A stretch of 64,000 nt of DNA from Paenibacillus dakarensis. Its GTDB lineage: Bacteria; Bacillota; Bacilli; Paenibacillales; Paenibacillaceae. Position 1 is the stretch's first letter. Each line of letters starts with the position of its first letter. The DNA is taken from positions 1 through 64,000 of the forward strand of contig NZ_CDSE01000036.1 in NCBI RefSeq assembly GCF_001373415.1, given 5' to 3'. The notes beneath the pieces are model-generated. The model worked only from the letters and a program-made list of their open reading frames with translations, made no database searches and was not told the DNA's origin. Of the stretch, positions 42,090-51,150 are shown piece by piece. The position numbers and the translations under genes are program-made.

Positions 42090-42332
42090 TCAACCAAAGA
42101 AGACATCGAATATGGAGCCGAGCTGACCGCGTTTCTTCCCTTCCAAAATATCTGGATTAAATACTTCCACATATCCGCAGTTCATACAGGAAACAAACAG
42201 GAAGTGATTATGCTGAATATCAAACATTTTGCTGAGTCCAGCGCCAGACATGGACACCTCTTTAGTCTGACATTGATTTCCGCCACATTTCGAGCAAACG
42301 AAACGTTCCTCTATCATCTCTTCAATACGCAT
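42090..42332 (-). CDS. zinc-ribbon protein (PF09855-like)
   Basis: ATG 42332 follows GAAAGGGG at about ten bases, so I prefer it to an upstream in-frame start at 42392. The 80-residue protein has FVCSKCGGNQC and FLFVSCMNCGYVEVF, two knuckles of a zinc ribbon, as in the predicted nucleic-acid-binding zinc-ribbon family. The C-terminus is GKKRGQLGSIFDVFFG. No partner gene is adjacent. Its role is unknown. Confidence 0.75.
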   Translation of the reverse strand: MRIEEMIEERFVCSKCGGNQCQTKEVSMSGAGLSKMFDIQHNHFLFVSCMNCGYVEVFNPDILEGKKRGQLGSIFDVFFG

Positions 42333-42461
42333 TTGTGAATTTCCCCTTTCATAACAGATCATACTTAATATATACGGATCACAGGGATTCACGTCGCTAA
42401 TTGATACATTTTTTTAAGTGACCTCATCACAGTTAATAGGTTATGCCTAGGTTTATGCGTT

Positions 42462-42881
42462 TTAGACGATGTTTAACTCCACATCGATATTGCCGCGAGT
42501 CGCTTTGGAATAAGGACAGAAAGCATGAGCTTTCTTTGCCAGATCCTCTGCTTGACTCCGCTCAATGCCAGGCATGGAAATATTCATCTTCACAGCGAGC
42601 TTAAAGCCGTCTGAGCCCTCATCCTTGCCAATCATAACCTGAGAGTGAATTTCCACATCCTTGAGTTCAACGCCTTCTTTACGCGCAATATTGGCCAGGG
42701 CACTTTCATAACAAGCCCCATAACCTGCTGCAAAAAGCTGCTCTGGATTTGTTCCCTCACCACCGGGTCCACCCAGTTCCTTCGGCATGCTTAATTGATG
42801 TTTCAAAATTCCATCGGATGATTCGACCGAACCTGTCCGGCCTCCGGTTACTTTCACATCGGCTGTATATAAGGGTTTCAT
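42462..42881 (-). CDS. ohrA: organic hydroperoxide resistance protein
   Basis: This thiol peroxidase of the OsmC/Ohr family reduces organic hydroperoxides in the cytosol. The 139-residue protein begins MKPLYTADVKVTGGRTGSVE. It carries the two catalytic cysteines in YGACYESAL (about 54-62) and AFCPYSKAT (about 119-127). Length and motifs are normal. The start ATG follows TAGGAG. No OhrR-type MarR repressor is next to it, so regulation is from elsewhere. Ohr rather than OsmC is indicated by the short length and AFCPYSKA. Confidence 0.92.
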   Translation of the reverse strand: MKPLYTADVKVTGGRTGSVESSDGILKHQLSMPKELGGPGGEGTNPEQLFAAGYGACYESALANIARKEGVELKDVEIHSQVMIGKDEGSDGFKLAVKMNISMPGIERSQAEDLAKKAHAFCPYSKATRGNIDVELNIV

Positions 42882-42991
42882 CTTCGATCATCTCCTATTT
42901 TCAATTTTATTCCTCAGTAATCAGTTAAACTTGTGGGAGGAAATGAATCGAAATCAATACATATTAATGAGATGCAGAATGGGTATACAAC

Positions 42992-43031
42992 AAAAAAACA
43001 CTTCCTGCTTATGGAAGCAAGAAGTGTTTCT
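42992..43031 (-). terminator. terminator of tRNA-Leu
   Basis: AAACACTTC pairs with GAAGTGTTT around an inner TGCTT/AAGCA arm, followed by seven T on the minus strand, about ten bases after the tRNA 3' end. Confidence 0.8.
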
Positions 43032-43042
43032 GAAATTCAGGA

Positions 43043-43125
43043 TGCGGTAGAGAGGACTCGAACCTCCACGGGTATACACCCACTACCCCCTCAAGATAGC
43101 GTGTCTGCCATTCCACCACTACCGC
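43043..43125 (-). tRNA. tRNA-Leu (anticodon GAG)
   Basis: An 83-nt class II tRNA folds with acceptor GCGGTAG/CTACCGC. The anticodon stem is CTATC/GGTAG with loop TTGAGGG, and there is a long variable arm. The T-arm is GGTTCGAGTCC. CCA is not encoded. The gene is identical to the copy at 51,676-51,758. Confidence 0.97.
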
Positions 43126-43161
43126 ATATATAAGGGAACGTTCTTCAAGAGAACATTACTT

Positions 43162-43190
43162 ATTATATAGCTCACTTGCTAAGAAGTAAA
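43162..43190 (-). promoter_or_regulatory. promoter of tRNA-Leu
   Basis: TTTACT and TATAAT are separated by 17 bases, about 37 bases upstream of the tRNA 5' end. Confidence 0.7.
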
Positions 43191-43244
43191 GTGGAATTTT
43201 TAAACATGATGCAACTTAAATGGTGAATAGATTACCCGCTTGCA

Positions 43245-43616
43245 TTAATCAATCAAACCTTTTTCTCTAAGCTTTCTGTATTCAATAAATTCTAAATATT
43301 CTTTAATAAATTGCTTCTCAGGTTCCCTCAGACTTGTGTTTTGAAGCTGTATCTCGATCTTGTAATTGTCTGTTTCATAACCTTCCCTAGCTTCCATCAC
43401 ACCCCATACAGGATCCCCTTTACCCACAATAAGCCAATCCAGGCTAACCTCAAAATAAGCTGCAATTTCAATTAATTTATTGGTGCTTGGTGTTGTCTTC
43501 CCTCTTTTCCAATCACCAAAATTCCCTGTGCTGATCCTAAGGTTTTCACAAAAAGCTTTCTTCGTCATACCCCGGCTTTCAATGAGATGTCCGATTCGTT
43601 GGTAAATAGACTGCAT
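43245..43616 (-). CDS. helix-turn-helix transcriptional regulator (XRE-type)
   Basis: ATG 43616 lies nine bases after GGAAGGCGG, so I prefer it to 43718. The 123-residue protein has an N-terminal HTH (about 4-58, IYQRIGHLIESRGMTKKAFC, STGNFGDWKRGKTTPSTNKL) like phage CI repressors. A tail follows with WLIVGKGDPVWG, typical of such regulators. The C-terminal ~50 residues are charged and helical. Its target is unknown. It is divergent from the PAS-domain gene, so it may regulate that gene. Confidence 0.85.
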   Translation of the reverse strand: MQSIYQRIGHLIESRGMTKKAFCENLRISTGNFGDWKRGKTTPSTNKLIEIAAYFEVSLDWLIVGKGDPVWGVMEAREGYETDNYKIEIQLQNTSLREPEKQFIKEYLEFIEYRKLREKGLID

Positions 43617-43790
43617 GAAATAACCGCCTTCCACAGATCCCGCTAGAAAATAATTACTTATTTCCGCCGCATTTCTCTTGATTAATGACTTATATAAGTT
43701 TATGATGGGAGGAATCATATCAAAATTATACCATTTTTATTGAGTTGGTGTCTCAAAACTAAAGACTTTATTAAAGGAGGAACGAGTGTA

Positions 43791-44444
43791 TTGCCTGACA
43801 CACCATCCACACCCTGGTGCCAAGCTGTCCATTCCTTAGACATGGGACTGATGATTATCTGTCCGAATGGTAAGATACAGCATATTAACGATTCTCTTAG
43901 GCATATGCTTGTGAAATATGGGGGTCCTCCTGATATCGAATGGAAAGGGATCTCTTTTTTCGAAATACCCCCCTCCTTATTCGGAAGAACTTTATTCGGG
44001 GATTTTTTTCAAACATCCTTTTTGCCTTCAATTCGGGATGTCTTGATGGGTAATAACCAACACTATACCGTTGAGTACCCTATTGATTGGATCGGTAAGA
44101 CTACTTGGGTATTAAGCGAAGCTCATCCTTTTAACACCAGTAATGATCATACCACACAAGGAATCGTTATATCGTTTACCGATATCACACGATACATACA
44201 GCGGATCAACCGGCTTGAACGGGCCCTGGCACATGATCATTCTTTGCAAGAGCTTATTCCTATCTGTGCAGTATGCAAACATGTCCGGACTGCGGAAGAA
44301 TGGGAACCGGTAGAAAGCTATCTGGAAAGCCGCATGACCATTGAATTTACACATGATATTTGTCCTGCTTGTATTCGCCAGCTTTATCCCAAATACTCGT
44401 CTATTCTAGATAACCCGCAAACTTCCTCTAACAACAGTAAATAA
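43791..44444 (+). CDS. PAS-domain protein with C-terminal zinc-finger-like CxxC pairs
   Basis: TTG 43791 follows AAAGGAGG at good spacing; the in-frame start at 43740 has no site. The product is 217 residues. A PAS domain spans about 8-140 (LDMGLMIICPNGKIQHINDS, and GIVISFTDITRYIQRIN closing it). The C-terminal segment has ELIPICAVCKHVRTAEEW and FTHDICPACIRQLYP, the Cys-pair motif that often ends PAS/GGDEF or PAS/phosphatase signalling proteins. No output domain follows. It may be a sensor without effector or a partner for another protein. Confidence 0.8.
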   Translation: MPDTPSTPWCQAVHSLDMGLMIICPNGKIQHINDSLRHMLVKYGGPPDIEWKGISFFEIPPSLFGRTLFGDFFQTSFLPSIRDVLMGNNQHYTVEYPIDWIGKTTWVLSEAHPFNTSNDHTTQGIVISFTDITRYIQRINRLERALAHDHSLQELIPICAVCKHVRTAEEWEPVESYLESRMTIEFTHDICPACIRQLYPKYSSILDNPQTSSNNSK

Positions 44445-44450
44445 AGATGA

Positions 44451-44497
44451 AACAGCCTTAGCCCGTATATCCATACTCGATCTAAGGCTGTTTATTT
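44451..44497 (+). terminator. terminator of the PAS gene
   Basis: AACAGCCTTAG pairs with CTAAGGCTGTT, with T-rich sequence following on the plus strand. The gap to the convergent esterase gene is 34 bases. Confidence 0.8.
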
Positions 44498-44530
44498 ATC
44501 AGTGTCTATGTTTCTCTATTATATTAATGC

Positions 44531-46084
44531 TTACTTCGTCACGAAACGAAGCAATGAACTAATTAATGAAGGAATAAGTGAGACATGCCCCTCTCCCTCT
44601 ATCTCTTGCATAACCGAACGTATTCTTTGGCTGCCTGCTGTGAGAATACGATACAACTCCCACGCATCTTGTACCATAGAAGGTTTTTCTTCACTTCCTA
44701 TCGCCATAAATAACTCCGGATATATTTCAAGCTGCTCCATTTGTTCTTTCCGTTCATTCCACTTCTTATGGAGGTGGTAATTTCCCCACCAGATTGATGG
44801 GCTTGCCGCAATATAACGTTGAAAGACCTCTGGACGGGTGAACAAAGTATATAATGCAAAAAATCCTCCCAGTGAATGTCCGAACAAGGCCTGTTTTGAA
44901 CGATCTATGAAGCAATGGTTTTCAACAACCGGCTTCAATTCTTCTTCAATAAACGCAAGAAAATCATCAGCTCCACCCGTTTCTGGCCAAGTGAATCCAT
45001 CTGGACGAGCTGGTAATTCTGTATTGTCTGCATATACCGTATAGTCATAGAATCGTTCCTTCGTAACAATAGGCTCCTTTGATTCGTAACCGATTCCGAC
45101 AATCACTGCAGGAGATATTCCATGAGGACGGCGGGATTGCAGTCGTATGGACTCGGCCAGTGTTCCAAATGAAGCATTTGCATCCAATGTATATAAGACC
45201 GGATACCCCGCTTCAGGAGGTTCTCCAACCGGTTCAACTATAGAGATCTGATAGGTACGACCTGTATTTTGAGATTGCATATTCCATATGAAGGTTCCTG
45301 GAATGCTAAACCTTTGGTTGCTTTCGTCAACTTCATCGATGGATGAAGAATGGTCATTAAATAACCATTTTAACGCCTCAGGAAATTGTCTCACCATAAA
45401 GACATCATCATGTGTTCCCTCGGGAATCCAGGTCATCTGAAGGGAGCCTTCCGGAAATCCTTTTTCAATAAACAGACGCACAGCTTCTTGTGTATATGGC
45501 ACCATATTCTTCTGCTTATTTTGCTTATAGATACCTTCACACAGCCCAGCAGACATATATATCCGTAATTCTTTGCTCAGTCCCTCTTCTTTACGAATAT
45601 AATCCATGAGCCCTTCATACCAGAAGGAAGCAGATAACAGGCCTAATCGGCCAAATACATCCGGCCGCCAATAACCCGCGAACAATGATATTAATCCGCC
45701 GAATGATCCACCGATCATCGCTGTATACCCGGCTTCTTTTCTAGTGCGGAAGTGCTCGTCTATATGAGGTTTGAGTATATTGGTGATTTCATTCACATAC
45801 TCTTTACCCCTGCCGCCGAAAGGAGGTTTATTCGGTGTAAGTGATTCAGCCGGCCATGGGGTGTATTCATCATTCCGGATATCTGTACCGATACCAACTA
45901 GAATCAGTTCCTGAAGCTCGCCTTTTGCAAACAGATGCTCTAAATAGTTGGAGCACTCTGTAAATAGAAAACCACCATCCTGAACATAGGCAACAGGGTA
46001 GTGCTGCTCTGAACTCTCATAAGAAGGCGGTAAATATACGACAACCTCTCTCTGTCCCACAGTTAGATTATGAAAGCGATTCAT
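44531..46084 (-). CDS. tandem two-domain Fes/BesA-like siderophore esterase
   Basis: The 517-residue protein is two esterase domains in one chain. Domain 1 (about 1-245) has GGSFGG at 125-130 and a later EGTHDD with His225. Domain 2 (about 262-517) has GHSLGG at 402-407 and GEGHVSL near 499-505. Each thus shows a Ser nucleophile elbow and a candidate His. B. subtilis BesA is a single-domain trilactone hydrolase that opens ferric bacillibactin, and its gene follows feuC as here. ATG 46084 follows GGAGGAG. It is the last gene of the Fur-controlled operon. The double form suggests a second substrate or a duplication. Confidence 0.85.
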   Translation of the reverse strand: MNRFHNLTVGQREVVVYLPPSYESSEQHYPVAYVQDGGFLFTECSNYLEHLFAKGELQELILVGIGTDIRNDEYTPWPAESLTPNKPPFGGRGKEYVNEITNILKPHIDEHFRTRKEAGYTAMIGGSFGGLISLFAGYWRPDVFGRLGLLSASFWYEGLMDYIRKEEGLSKELRIYMSAGLCEGIYKQNKQKNMVPYTQEAVRLFIEKGFPEGSLQMTWIPEGTHDDVFMVRQFPEALKWLFNDHSSSIDEVDESNQRFSIPGTFIWNMQSQNTGRTYQISIVEPVGEPPEAGYPVLYTLDANASFGTLAESIRLQSRRPHGISPAVIVGIGYESKEPIVTKERFYDYTVYADNTELPARPDGFTWPETGGADDFLAFIEEELKPVVENHCFIDRSKQALFGHSLGGFFALYTLFTRPEVFQRYIAASPSIWWGNYHLHKKWNERKEQMEQLEIYPELFMAIGSEEKPSMVQDAWELYRILTAGSQRIRSVMQEIEGEGHVSLIPSLISSLLRFVTK

Positions 46085-46099
46085 AACTCTCCTCCAGGT

Positions 46100-47122
46100 C
46101 TATGCTTTCGTTCGAATTAACAGAAAAATAAAATAAGGCACACCAATAATGGATATCACAATACCAACTGCCAGCTCCGCCGGCGCAAATATGGTTTTGC
46201 CAATAAAATCGCCGATCATGACCATGGCCATTCCCGTAATTCCACTTACCGGGATGATATGTTTATGCCGAAGCCCCACCAATTGCTTTGCCAAGTGAGG
46301 GGCGATCAAGCCCACAAACCCAATGCTGCCGGATACAGCTACACTTGCGCTAACTAATCCGATGCTGCACAGTAAAAAGATATTCTTTTCCCGTTCGATA
46401 GATACACCAACCCCTTTAGCACTTGCTTCACTCAACTGAAACAGGTCAAGAACACGTGCCCGGATCCAGATGATGATCGGCAGAATCAAAATCCAGGGAA
46501 GCATGGTGATAACAAATTTCCAGATAGCGCTATGGAGACTTCCGGCCAGCCACACAGCAGCCATCTCGTAATCCCTCGGGTTCATTTTAAGTGAAATATA
46601 CATCGTCAACGCACCGAAGCCCGAAGCAATGGCTATGCCAACCAGTATTAGCCGCTGCGGGTCCAGACTGCCGTTCTCTCTAGCAAACATATAGATGAAT
46701 GTTGTAGCAGCTAATCCCCCTGCAAGACCGAACATGGGCATCATCATTACTCCAAGCCAGCCTGTTACCGACATATTTCCTTGAAAAAGAAACATGAAGA
46801 GAACTACTGCTAGACCAGCACCTGCATTAATGCCTAAAATTCCAGGATCTGCGAGACCATTCCTTGTCACTCCCTGAATCACAGCCCCTGCGATTCCCAA
46901 AGATAAGCCCACCAAAGCTCCAAGAACAATACGGGGAAGGCGGAAATCGAACACAACAAGCACATGCTCCGGCTCAGGATTCACTCTTAATAATGTACGG
47001 AACACGTCTGTAACAGACATATCAAAGGTGCCATTGGTCAGACTGAGATAAAATGCAATCACTACAATAAGGATGCCGGCTGAAAGAACTGCTGCCAGTC
47101 GTACAGGGGAGGATTTAGGCAT
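46100..47122 (-). CDS. feuC: iron-siderophore ABC permease
   Basis: The 340-residue polytopic protein belongs to the FecCD/BtuC family (ten helices expected; about nine hydrophobic segments read). GALVGLSLGIAGAVIQGVTR and GSIGFVGLIAPHLAKQLVGL are the family's signature loops. It forms the transmembrane channel with FeuB and takes its cargo from FeuA. Its start overlaps feuB by eight bases, with GGAGGAG upstream. The ATPase (YusV-type) is not in this operon, as in B. subtilis. Confidence 0.9.
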   Translation of the reverse strand: MPKSSPVRLAAVLSAGILIVVIAFYLSLTNGTFDMSVTDVFRTLLRVNPEPEHVLVVFDFRLPRIVLGALVGLSLGIAGAVIQGVTRNGLADPGILGINAGAGLAVVLFMFLFQGNMSVTGWLGVMMMPMFGLAGGLAATTFIYMFARENGSLDPQRLILVGIAIASGFGALTMYISLKMNPRDYEMAAVWLAGSLHSAIWKFVITMLPWILILPIIIWIRARVLDLFQLSEASAKGVGVSIEREKNIFLLCSIGLVSASVAVSGSIGFVGLIAPHLAKQLVGLRHKHIIPVSGITGMAMVMIGDFIGKTIFAPAELAVGIVISIIGVPYFIFLLIRTKA

Positions 47123-48122
47123 GTCGCTCTCCTCCTCTGGTCTTGATCAAATATAAAAAGAATGGAACCCCGATTAAAGCCGTCACGACACCTACAGGCG
47201 TTTCAAAAGGATAATTGATAAACCGTGACAGGATATCGCATAAAGCCAAAAATAATCCGCCTAGTGCCCCGGAAACAGGAATTACCCAGCGATAATCGGA
47301 GCCGGATAGAAACCGTACAATATGAGGCACGATCAAGCCGACAAAAGCAATCTTTCCTGCGAGCGCTACAGATATACCGGTAAGAATCACGACAGCAAGC
47401 ATGGCAAGTGCTTTTATAATCCAAGTACGCAACCCCAGTCCTGTCGCGATCTCTTCCCCTAATGAGAGAATAGATATCGATTTGGATAACCCGATGGCCA
47501 GAATCAAGCCTACAACGGCAAAAGGAATGCTAAGTTTAATCAACTCCGGGTCCATTTGATGAAGCCTGGCATTATACCAAAAGCTGATATTTTGGGAAAC
47601 TTGAAAGTAGGTTGCGATCGCCTCAGCCATTCCGCTTAGAAATGTACCGATAATTGTACCGAGTATCGCCAGTCGAACCGGAGATAGTCCATGCGGGATG
47701 ATCCATGCCAGACCGAACACTATAGAAGTGCCCACAGCAGATCCTATCAAAGAACTGAAAATATACCAGTTCGAATCAGCAGACGGGATAAACACCATAA
47801 ACAGTGTAACTGCAAAAACAGATCCATCCGACACTCCCATGATTGCAGGAGACGCCAAATAATTCCTTGTCATTCCCTGCATTAATGCTCCAGATATGGC
47901 AAGAAAAGCGCCGATAAGCATTGCCCCTGCAACCCTCGGTAATCTGGACGTCAAAATAATCTGATGGTCTACACTATCCTCATCAAATGCAAATAAAGCG
48001 TCCCATATGACATGGGCGGTAATATTTTTAGCTCCAAACGAAATGGAAGCTATGATAAGAAGAATAACCGCTACCGGAGTGATCGCGAGGATCACCGCCG
48101 GAAGCGAACTTTTGAAACGCAT
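47115..48122 (-). CDS. feuB: iron-siderophore ABC permease
   Basis: ATG 48122 follows AAGGCG at eight bases, so I prefer it to GTG 48131. The product is 335 residues of the FecCD family (RLPRVAGAMLIGAFLAISGA, then LMQGMTRNYLASP, and GKIAFVGLIVPHIVRFL). It pairs with FeuC. It lies 22 bases downstream of feuA. All features match an iron-siderophore permease; the bacillibactin assignment comes from the FeuA and BesA neighbours. Confidence 0.9.
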   Translation of the reverse strand: MRFKSSLPAVILAITPVAVILLIIASISFGAKNITAHVIWDALFAFDEDSVDHQIILTSRLPRVAGAMLIGAFLAISGALMQGMTRNYLASPAIMGVSDGSVFAVTLFMVFIPSADSNWYIFSSLIGSAVGTSIVFGLAWIIPHGLSPVRLAILGTIIGTFLSGMAEAIATYFQVSQNISFWYNARLHQMDPELIKLSIPFAVVGLILAIGLSKSISILSLGEEIATGLGLRTWIIKALAMLAVVILTGISVALAGKIAFVGLIVPHIVRFLSGSDYRWVIPVSGALGGLFLALCDILSRFINYPFETPVGVVTALIGVPFFLYLIKTRGGERHA

Positions 48123-48144
48123 ATGCAACACGCCTTATACTGAT

Positions 48145-49128
48145 CTATTTGGTAAGATGACTGATCGCTTCCTTCAAAAACTGAATTTTGCTGTAGGCCG
48201 TACCGCCCTGAGCCAATGGATCAACAACATTAACAAAGGCATGTCCATTCTTAAATGCAGTAATATTCTTCATGATAGGATCATTCTCAAATTCCTCCAG
48301 CGCATTTGGAGTATCTCTATTCTCATCTGGAGAGAACTGAATGAACAAGTAATTCGGATTCATCTCTGCAAGCATCTCTTTCGATACTAACTCCTGAGCC
48401 TTCGCCGCCTTCACTTCAGCAGGAACGGCGATCCCAAGATCCTCGTACAATATCGGATTGAAAAACACAGTTTCCGGATAAATGTACAATTCTCCTTCCC
48501 GAATTCGAAGCGCAACAACTTTCTTATCCTTTAATGAATCCCCAATCTGGGATTTAGCCGTTGTCAGATCCGCCTTATATTTAGCGATTTCCTGCTCTGC
48601 CTGTTCTTGCTTTCCGCTTAATTCCCCCAGCAATCTTAAGTTGCTCTCCCAGTTCGTCGAGATGTGTGAATAAGGAATGGTTGTAGCAATTTTGCTTAGC
48701 TTCTCAATCACCTCTGGTTTAAACTTAGAAGAACCCAGGATCACATCAGGCTTCAATGACAGAATCGTTTCAAAATTCGGCTCCATCTTCTCACCAATCG
48801 ATTGAGCATTTTTGGTTATGCTTTCGAACAGGGGAGGAAACTTTCCTGAGAAACTAATCGCCCCTACAGGATTAACTTCCAGTACGATAGCATCCTCCAT
48901 CGCTTCAACAGCACCCACGATCACAATTCGATCCGTATTTGCTGGAAGTGTATATTCTTGGTCCAGATATTTCACTACTTTGGTATCTGCTGAGGAATCA
49001 CTCTTATTCGTATTTGGAGCTGATTCATTATTAACGGACTGCTCATTCCCCTGCTTCTCTCCACCGCAAGCCGACAAAATCATAGCCATGACAACCATGA
49101 TTCCCAGTAACAACTTCATTCTTTTCAT
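48145..49128 (-). CDS. feuA: iron-siderophore-binding lipoprotein
   Basis: The 327-residue protein has a lipobox ILSACGG with Cys21, then a Ser/Asn linker. A class III binding-protein fold starts VVKYLDQEYTLPANTDRIVI and includes GAISFSGKFPPLFESITKNA, KMEPNFETILSLKPDVILGS and VDPLAQGGTAYSKIQFLK. These runs match my recollection of B. subtilis FeuA, the ferric-bacillibactin/enterobactin receptor, closely and along the whole length. It delivers the siderophore to FeuB/FeuC. A Fur box lies 39-57 bases upstream. Confidence 0.9.
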   Translation of the reverse strand: MKRMKLLLGIMVVMAMILSACGGEKQGNEQSVNNESAPNTNKSDSSADTKVVKYLDQEYTLPANTDRIVIVGAVEAMEDAIVLEVNPVGAISFSGKFPPLFESITKNAQSIGEKMEPNFETILSLKPDVILGSSKFKPEVIEKLSKIATTIPYSHISTNWESNLRLLGELSGKQEQAEQEIAKYKADLTTAKSQIGDSLKDKKVVALRIREGELYIYPETVFFNPILYEDLGIAVPAEVKAAKAQELVSKEMLAEMNPNYLFIQFSPDENRDTPNALEEFENDPIMKNITAFKNGHAFVNVVDPLAQGGTAYSKIQFLKEAISHLTK

Positions 49129-49166
49129 TTCTTTCTGTTCCCCCTTCAGCCAGTCTCTATATAATT

Positions 49167-49185
49167 GATAATGATTATCATTATT
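49167..49185. promoter_or_regulatory. Fur box upstream of feuA
   Basis: GATAATGATTATCATTATT matches the 19-bp Fur consensus at 18 of 19 positions. It lies between feuA and btr, within the region expected for the feuA promoter (a TATAAT lies at its edge on the minus strand). Confidence 0.9.
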
Positions 49186-49237
49186 AATTATAGTACGAGA
49201 TAATCACCCATTACACCATGAACAATCACCGGATCTT

Positions 49238-50902
49238 TCATGGACGATTCCCGGAAAATATCCGGCACGACTCTTCCATCATATATTCCAGTGCAATCGG
49301 AGAATATTCTCTCCATGGATAAGAGGATAATAGATGAAGCTTCCCTTCCCGCACGGCAGGGATTAACATCCAATCTGGTGTAGATTGAAGTCTTCGCCAA
49401 TATTCCAGTGTCTCTGAATCCTGCCGAACCAGAAGGACTATATTGTCAGTATCGATTTGCTGGATCTTCTCTACAGATAATGAAACATCATCTCCAGGGT
49501 GCTCAAGCATTTTCGGGGAACTAAATTGTAAATAATCGAACAGGACTTCACTCATACCGGGACTTCGATGTAATTCTAATTGATGATGATAAAGTCGTAC
49601 CGCTAATAATGTACGTCCGTTTGCTGTTTCCGCATTAGTGCGGCAGAAAGCCAGGCGTCTTGCATGAAAGGATTCAATCCATTGTTCCGCTTCTTGATTT
49701 CGGTTAAGCAGATGAGCTAACCAGCGAAGTTGCTTTTGCCACCCCTCGGAATCCGGCGGCAGTTCATAAAGCGGAGCTATTTGCTGCAATCGCTCTTTTT
49801 CCCAATTTTCTAAGCCCTGTGCAGAAATGATTAATTCAGGCTCCGATGACTGAAGTTTTTCCAAATTAGCTATTTTATTGTGATTCACACGGTACGCATC
49901 CAGATGGATCGGTATATCGGGTCCAAGAGTATGGTAGTAATACCGTGACCATTTAGGATGAAGCGGGGCTGCATATGGGATAACGTTAAGCGGCATAAGA
50001 AATCCGAGTAGAGAGGTTGAACCATAGATGGCGATCCTATTCTTTTTCTTTTTTATGTAGGCTGAAGGAGATACACCGAATGTCTTCTTAAATTTCCGGC
50101 TGAAATAGAATTCATCTTTATATCCGACCATGTGAGCAACATCTTTTAGAATCCGGCTTGAGCCAAGCATGAGTTGTTTTGCCCTGCTCATTCTCACTTG
50201 CGCTAAGTACTCCATTACGCTTTGACCATATGTTTTTTTGAAAATATCCCCGAAATATTTAGGACTCACTTCTGCAATCCTTGCAAGCTGATCGATAGAT
50301 AGTTCTTCATTATAATGAGTATCCATATATTCTTTCGCTTGTTCTAACCCCTGCTTCTTTTCTCCCTTCGATTTTGAAGAACTTACCGATAATATCTCAA
50401 TTAGCAGTTCATGGAACTCCGCCTGAGCTCTCCACTTCTTAAAATCATCATCGCTTTGAAAATGATCATATATAACCCGACAGGTCAGGTTCAGTCGATC
50501 TGGTGAACTTAAGGTGAAATGATCCTCATCCCATAGCAGTTCGTCAGCACTAACCTCTTCTAATTGGCTTCTGTGGCCCTGCTCTGATTCCTTATATATC
50601 CCAAAATAAAAAACAACAGCCATTACCGGATTCTCATCATTCCCTTTGATTCCAAAGGTGGTATGCGCCGGACAAAAATAAACCGTGTCCCTGCTCATCC
50701 GTGTTTCTTGAACCCCCCTTCTGAGCGAAGCTTTTCCCTTGTGCAGAATCATCAATGCTGGCTGTAATGTTAGCTGTTGCTGTTGTTCCTCATTCGTGCC
50801 TTCTAATGTCAATATTTCTATATTCCACAGTTTTATTGTCAAAGAACTACATTTGTGTGAATGTTCTATGCCTTTAGCATTCTTCACTCTTTTCGATGTC
50901 AA
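49238..50902 (-). CDS. btr: AraC-family regulator with siderophore-binding domain (Btr-like)
   Basis: The 554-residue protein has an N-terminal sensing region and an AraC HTH pair at about 195-290 (ELSIDQLARIAEVSPKYFGD, LKDVAHMVGYKDEFYFSRKF, KKTFGVSPSAYIKK). A C-terminal binding-protein-like domain spans about 300-554. B. subtilis Btr has this architecture: ferric bacillibactin binds the domain and the HTH activates feuA. It lies directly upstream of feuA on the same strand. The TTG 50902 start has no clear ribosome site and is uncertain. Confidence 0.88.
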   Translation of the reverse strand: MTSKRVKNAKGIEHSHKCSSLTIKLWNIEILTLEGTNEEQQQQLTLQPALMILHKGKASLRRGVQETRMSRDTVYFCPAHTTFGIKGNDENPVMAVVFYFGIYKESEQGHRSQLEEVSADELLWDEDHFTLSSPDRLNLTCRVIYDHFQSDDDFKKWRAQAEFHELLIEILSVSSSKSKGEKKQGLEQAKEYMDTHYNEELSIDQLARIAEVSPKYFGDIFKKTYGQSVMEYLAQVRMSRAKQLMLGSSRILKDVAHMVGYKDEFYFSRKFKKTFGVSPSAYIKKKKNRIAIYGSTSLLGFLMPLNVIPYAAPLHPKWSRYYYHTLGPDIPIHLDAYRVNHNKIANLEKLQSSEPELIISAQGLENWEKERLQQIAPLYELPPDSEGWQKQLRWLAHLLNRNQEAEQWIESFHARRLAFCRTNAETANGRTLLAVRLYHHQLELHRSPGMSEVLFDYLQFSSPKMLEHPGDDVSLSVEKIQQIDTDNIVLLVRQDSETLEYWRRLQSTPDWMLIPAVREGKLHLLSSYPWREYSPIALEYMMEESCRIFSGNRP

Positions 50903-50923
50903 AACAAATACCGCCTTTATATG

Positions 50924-50942
50924 AGAATGGTTATCATTATCA
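50924..50942. promoter_or_regulatory. Fur box upstream of btr
   Basis: GAGAATGGTTATCATTATC matches the Fur consensus at 17 of 19 positions, 22-40 bases upstream of the btr start. It implies iron repression of the activator too. Confidence 0.85.
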
Positions 50943-51150
50943 TATAAATAGCATATCCTGTCCGCTCTGTCTAGAAAGATAAGCTCCTCTAACTAACTTC
51001 TATCCATGAATATTTACTTAAACAGCATCGAACAGCAAACAGCCATAGCCTGGATTTTATTCCGGCTACGGCTGTTTATAATTATTTAAGTCCCATACAA
51101 CAAGCAACTAAGTGAATTTCTATATTGATTTGTTATGAGAAGCAAAAGCT

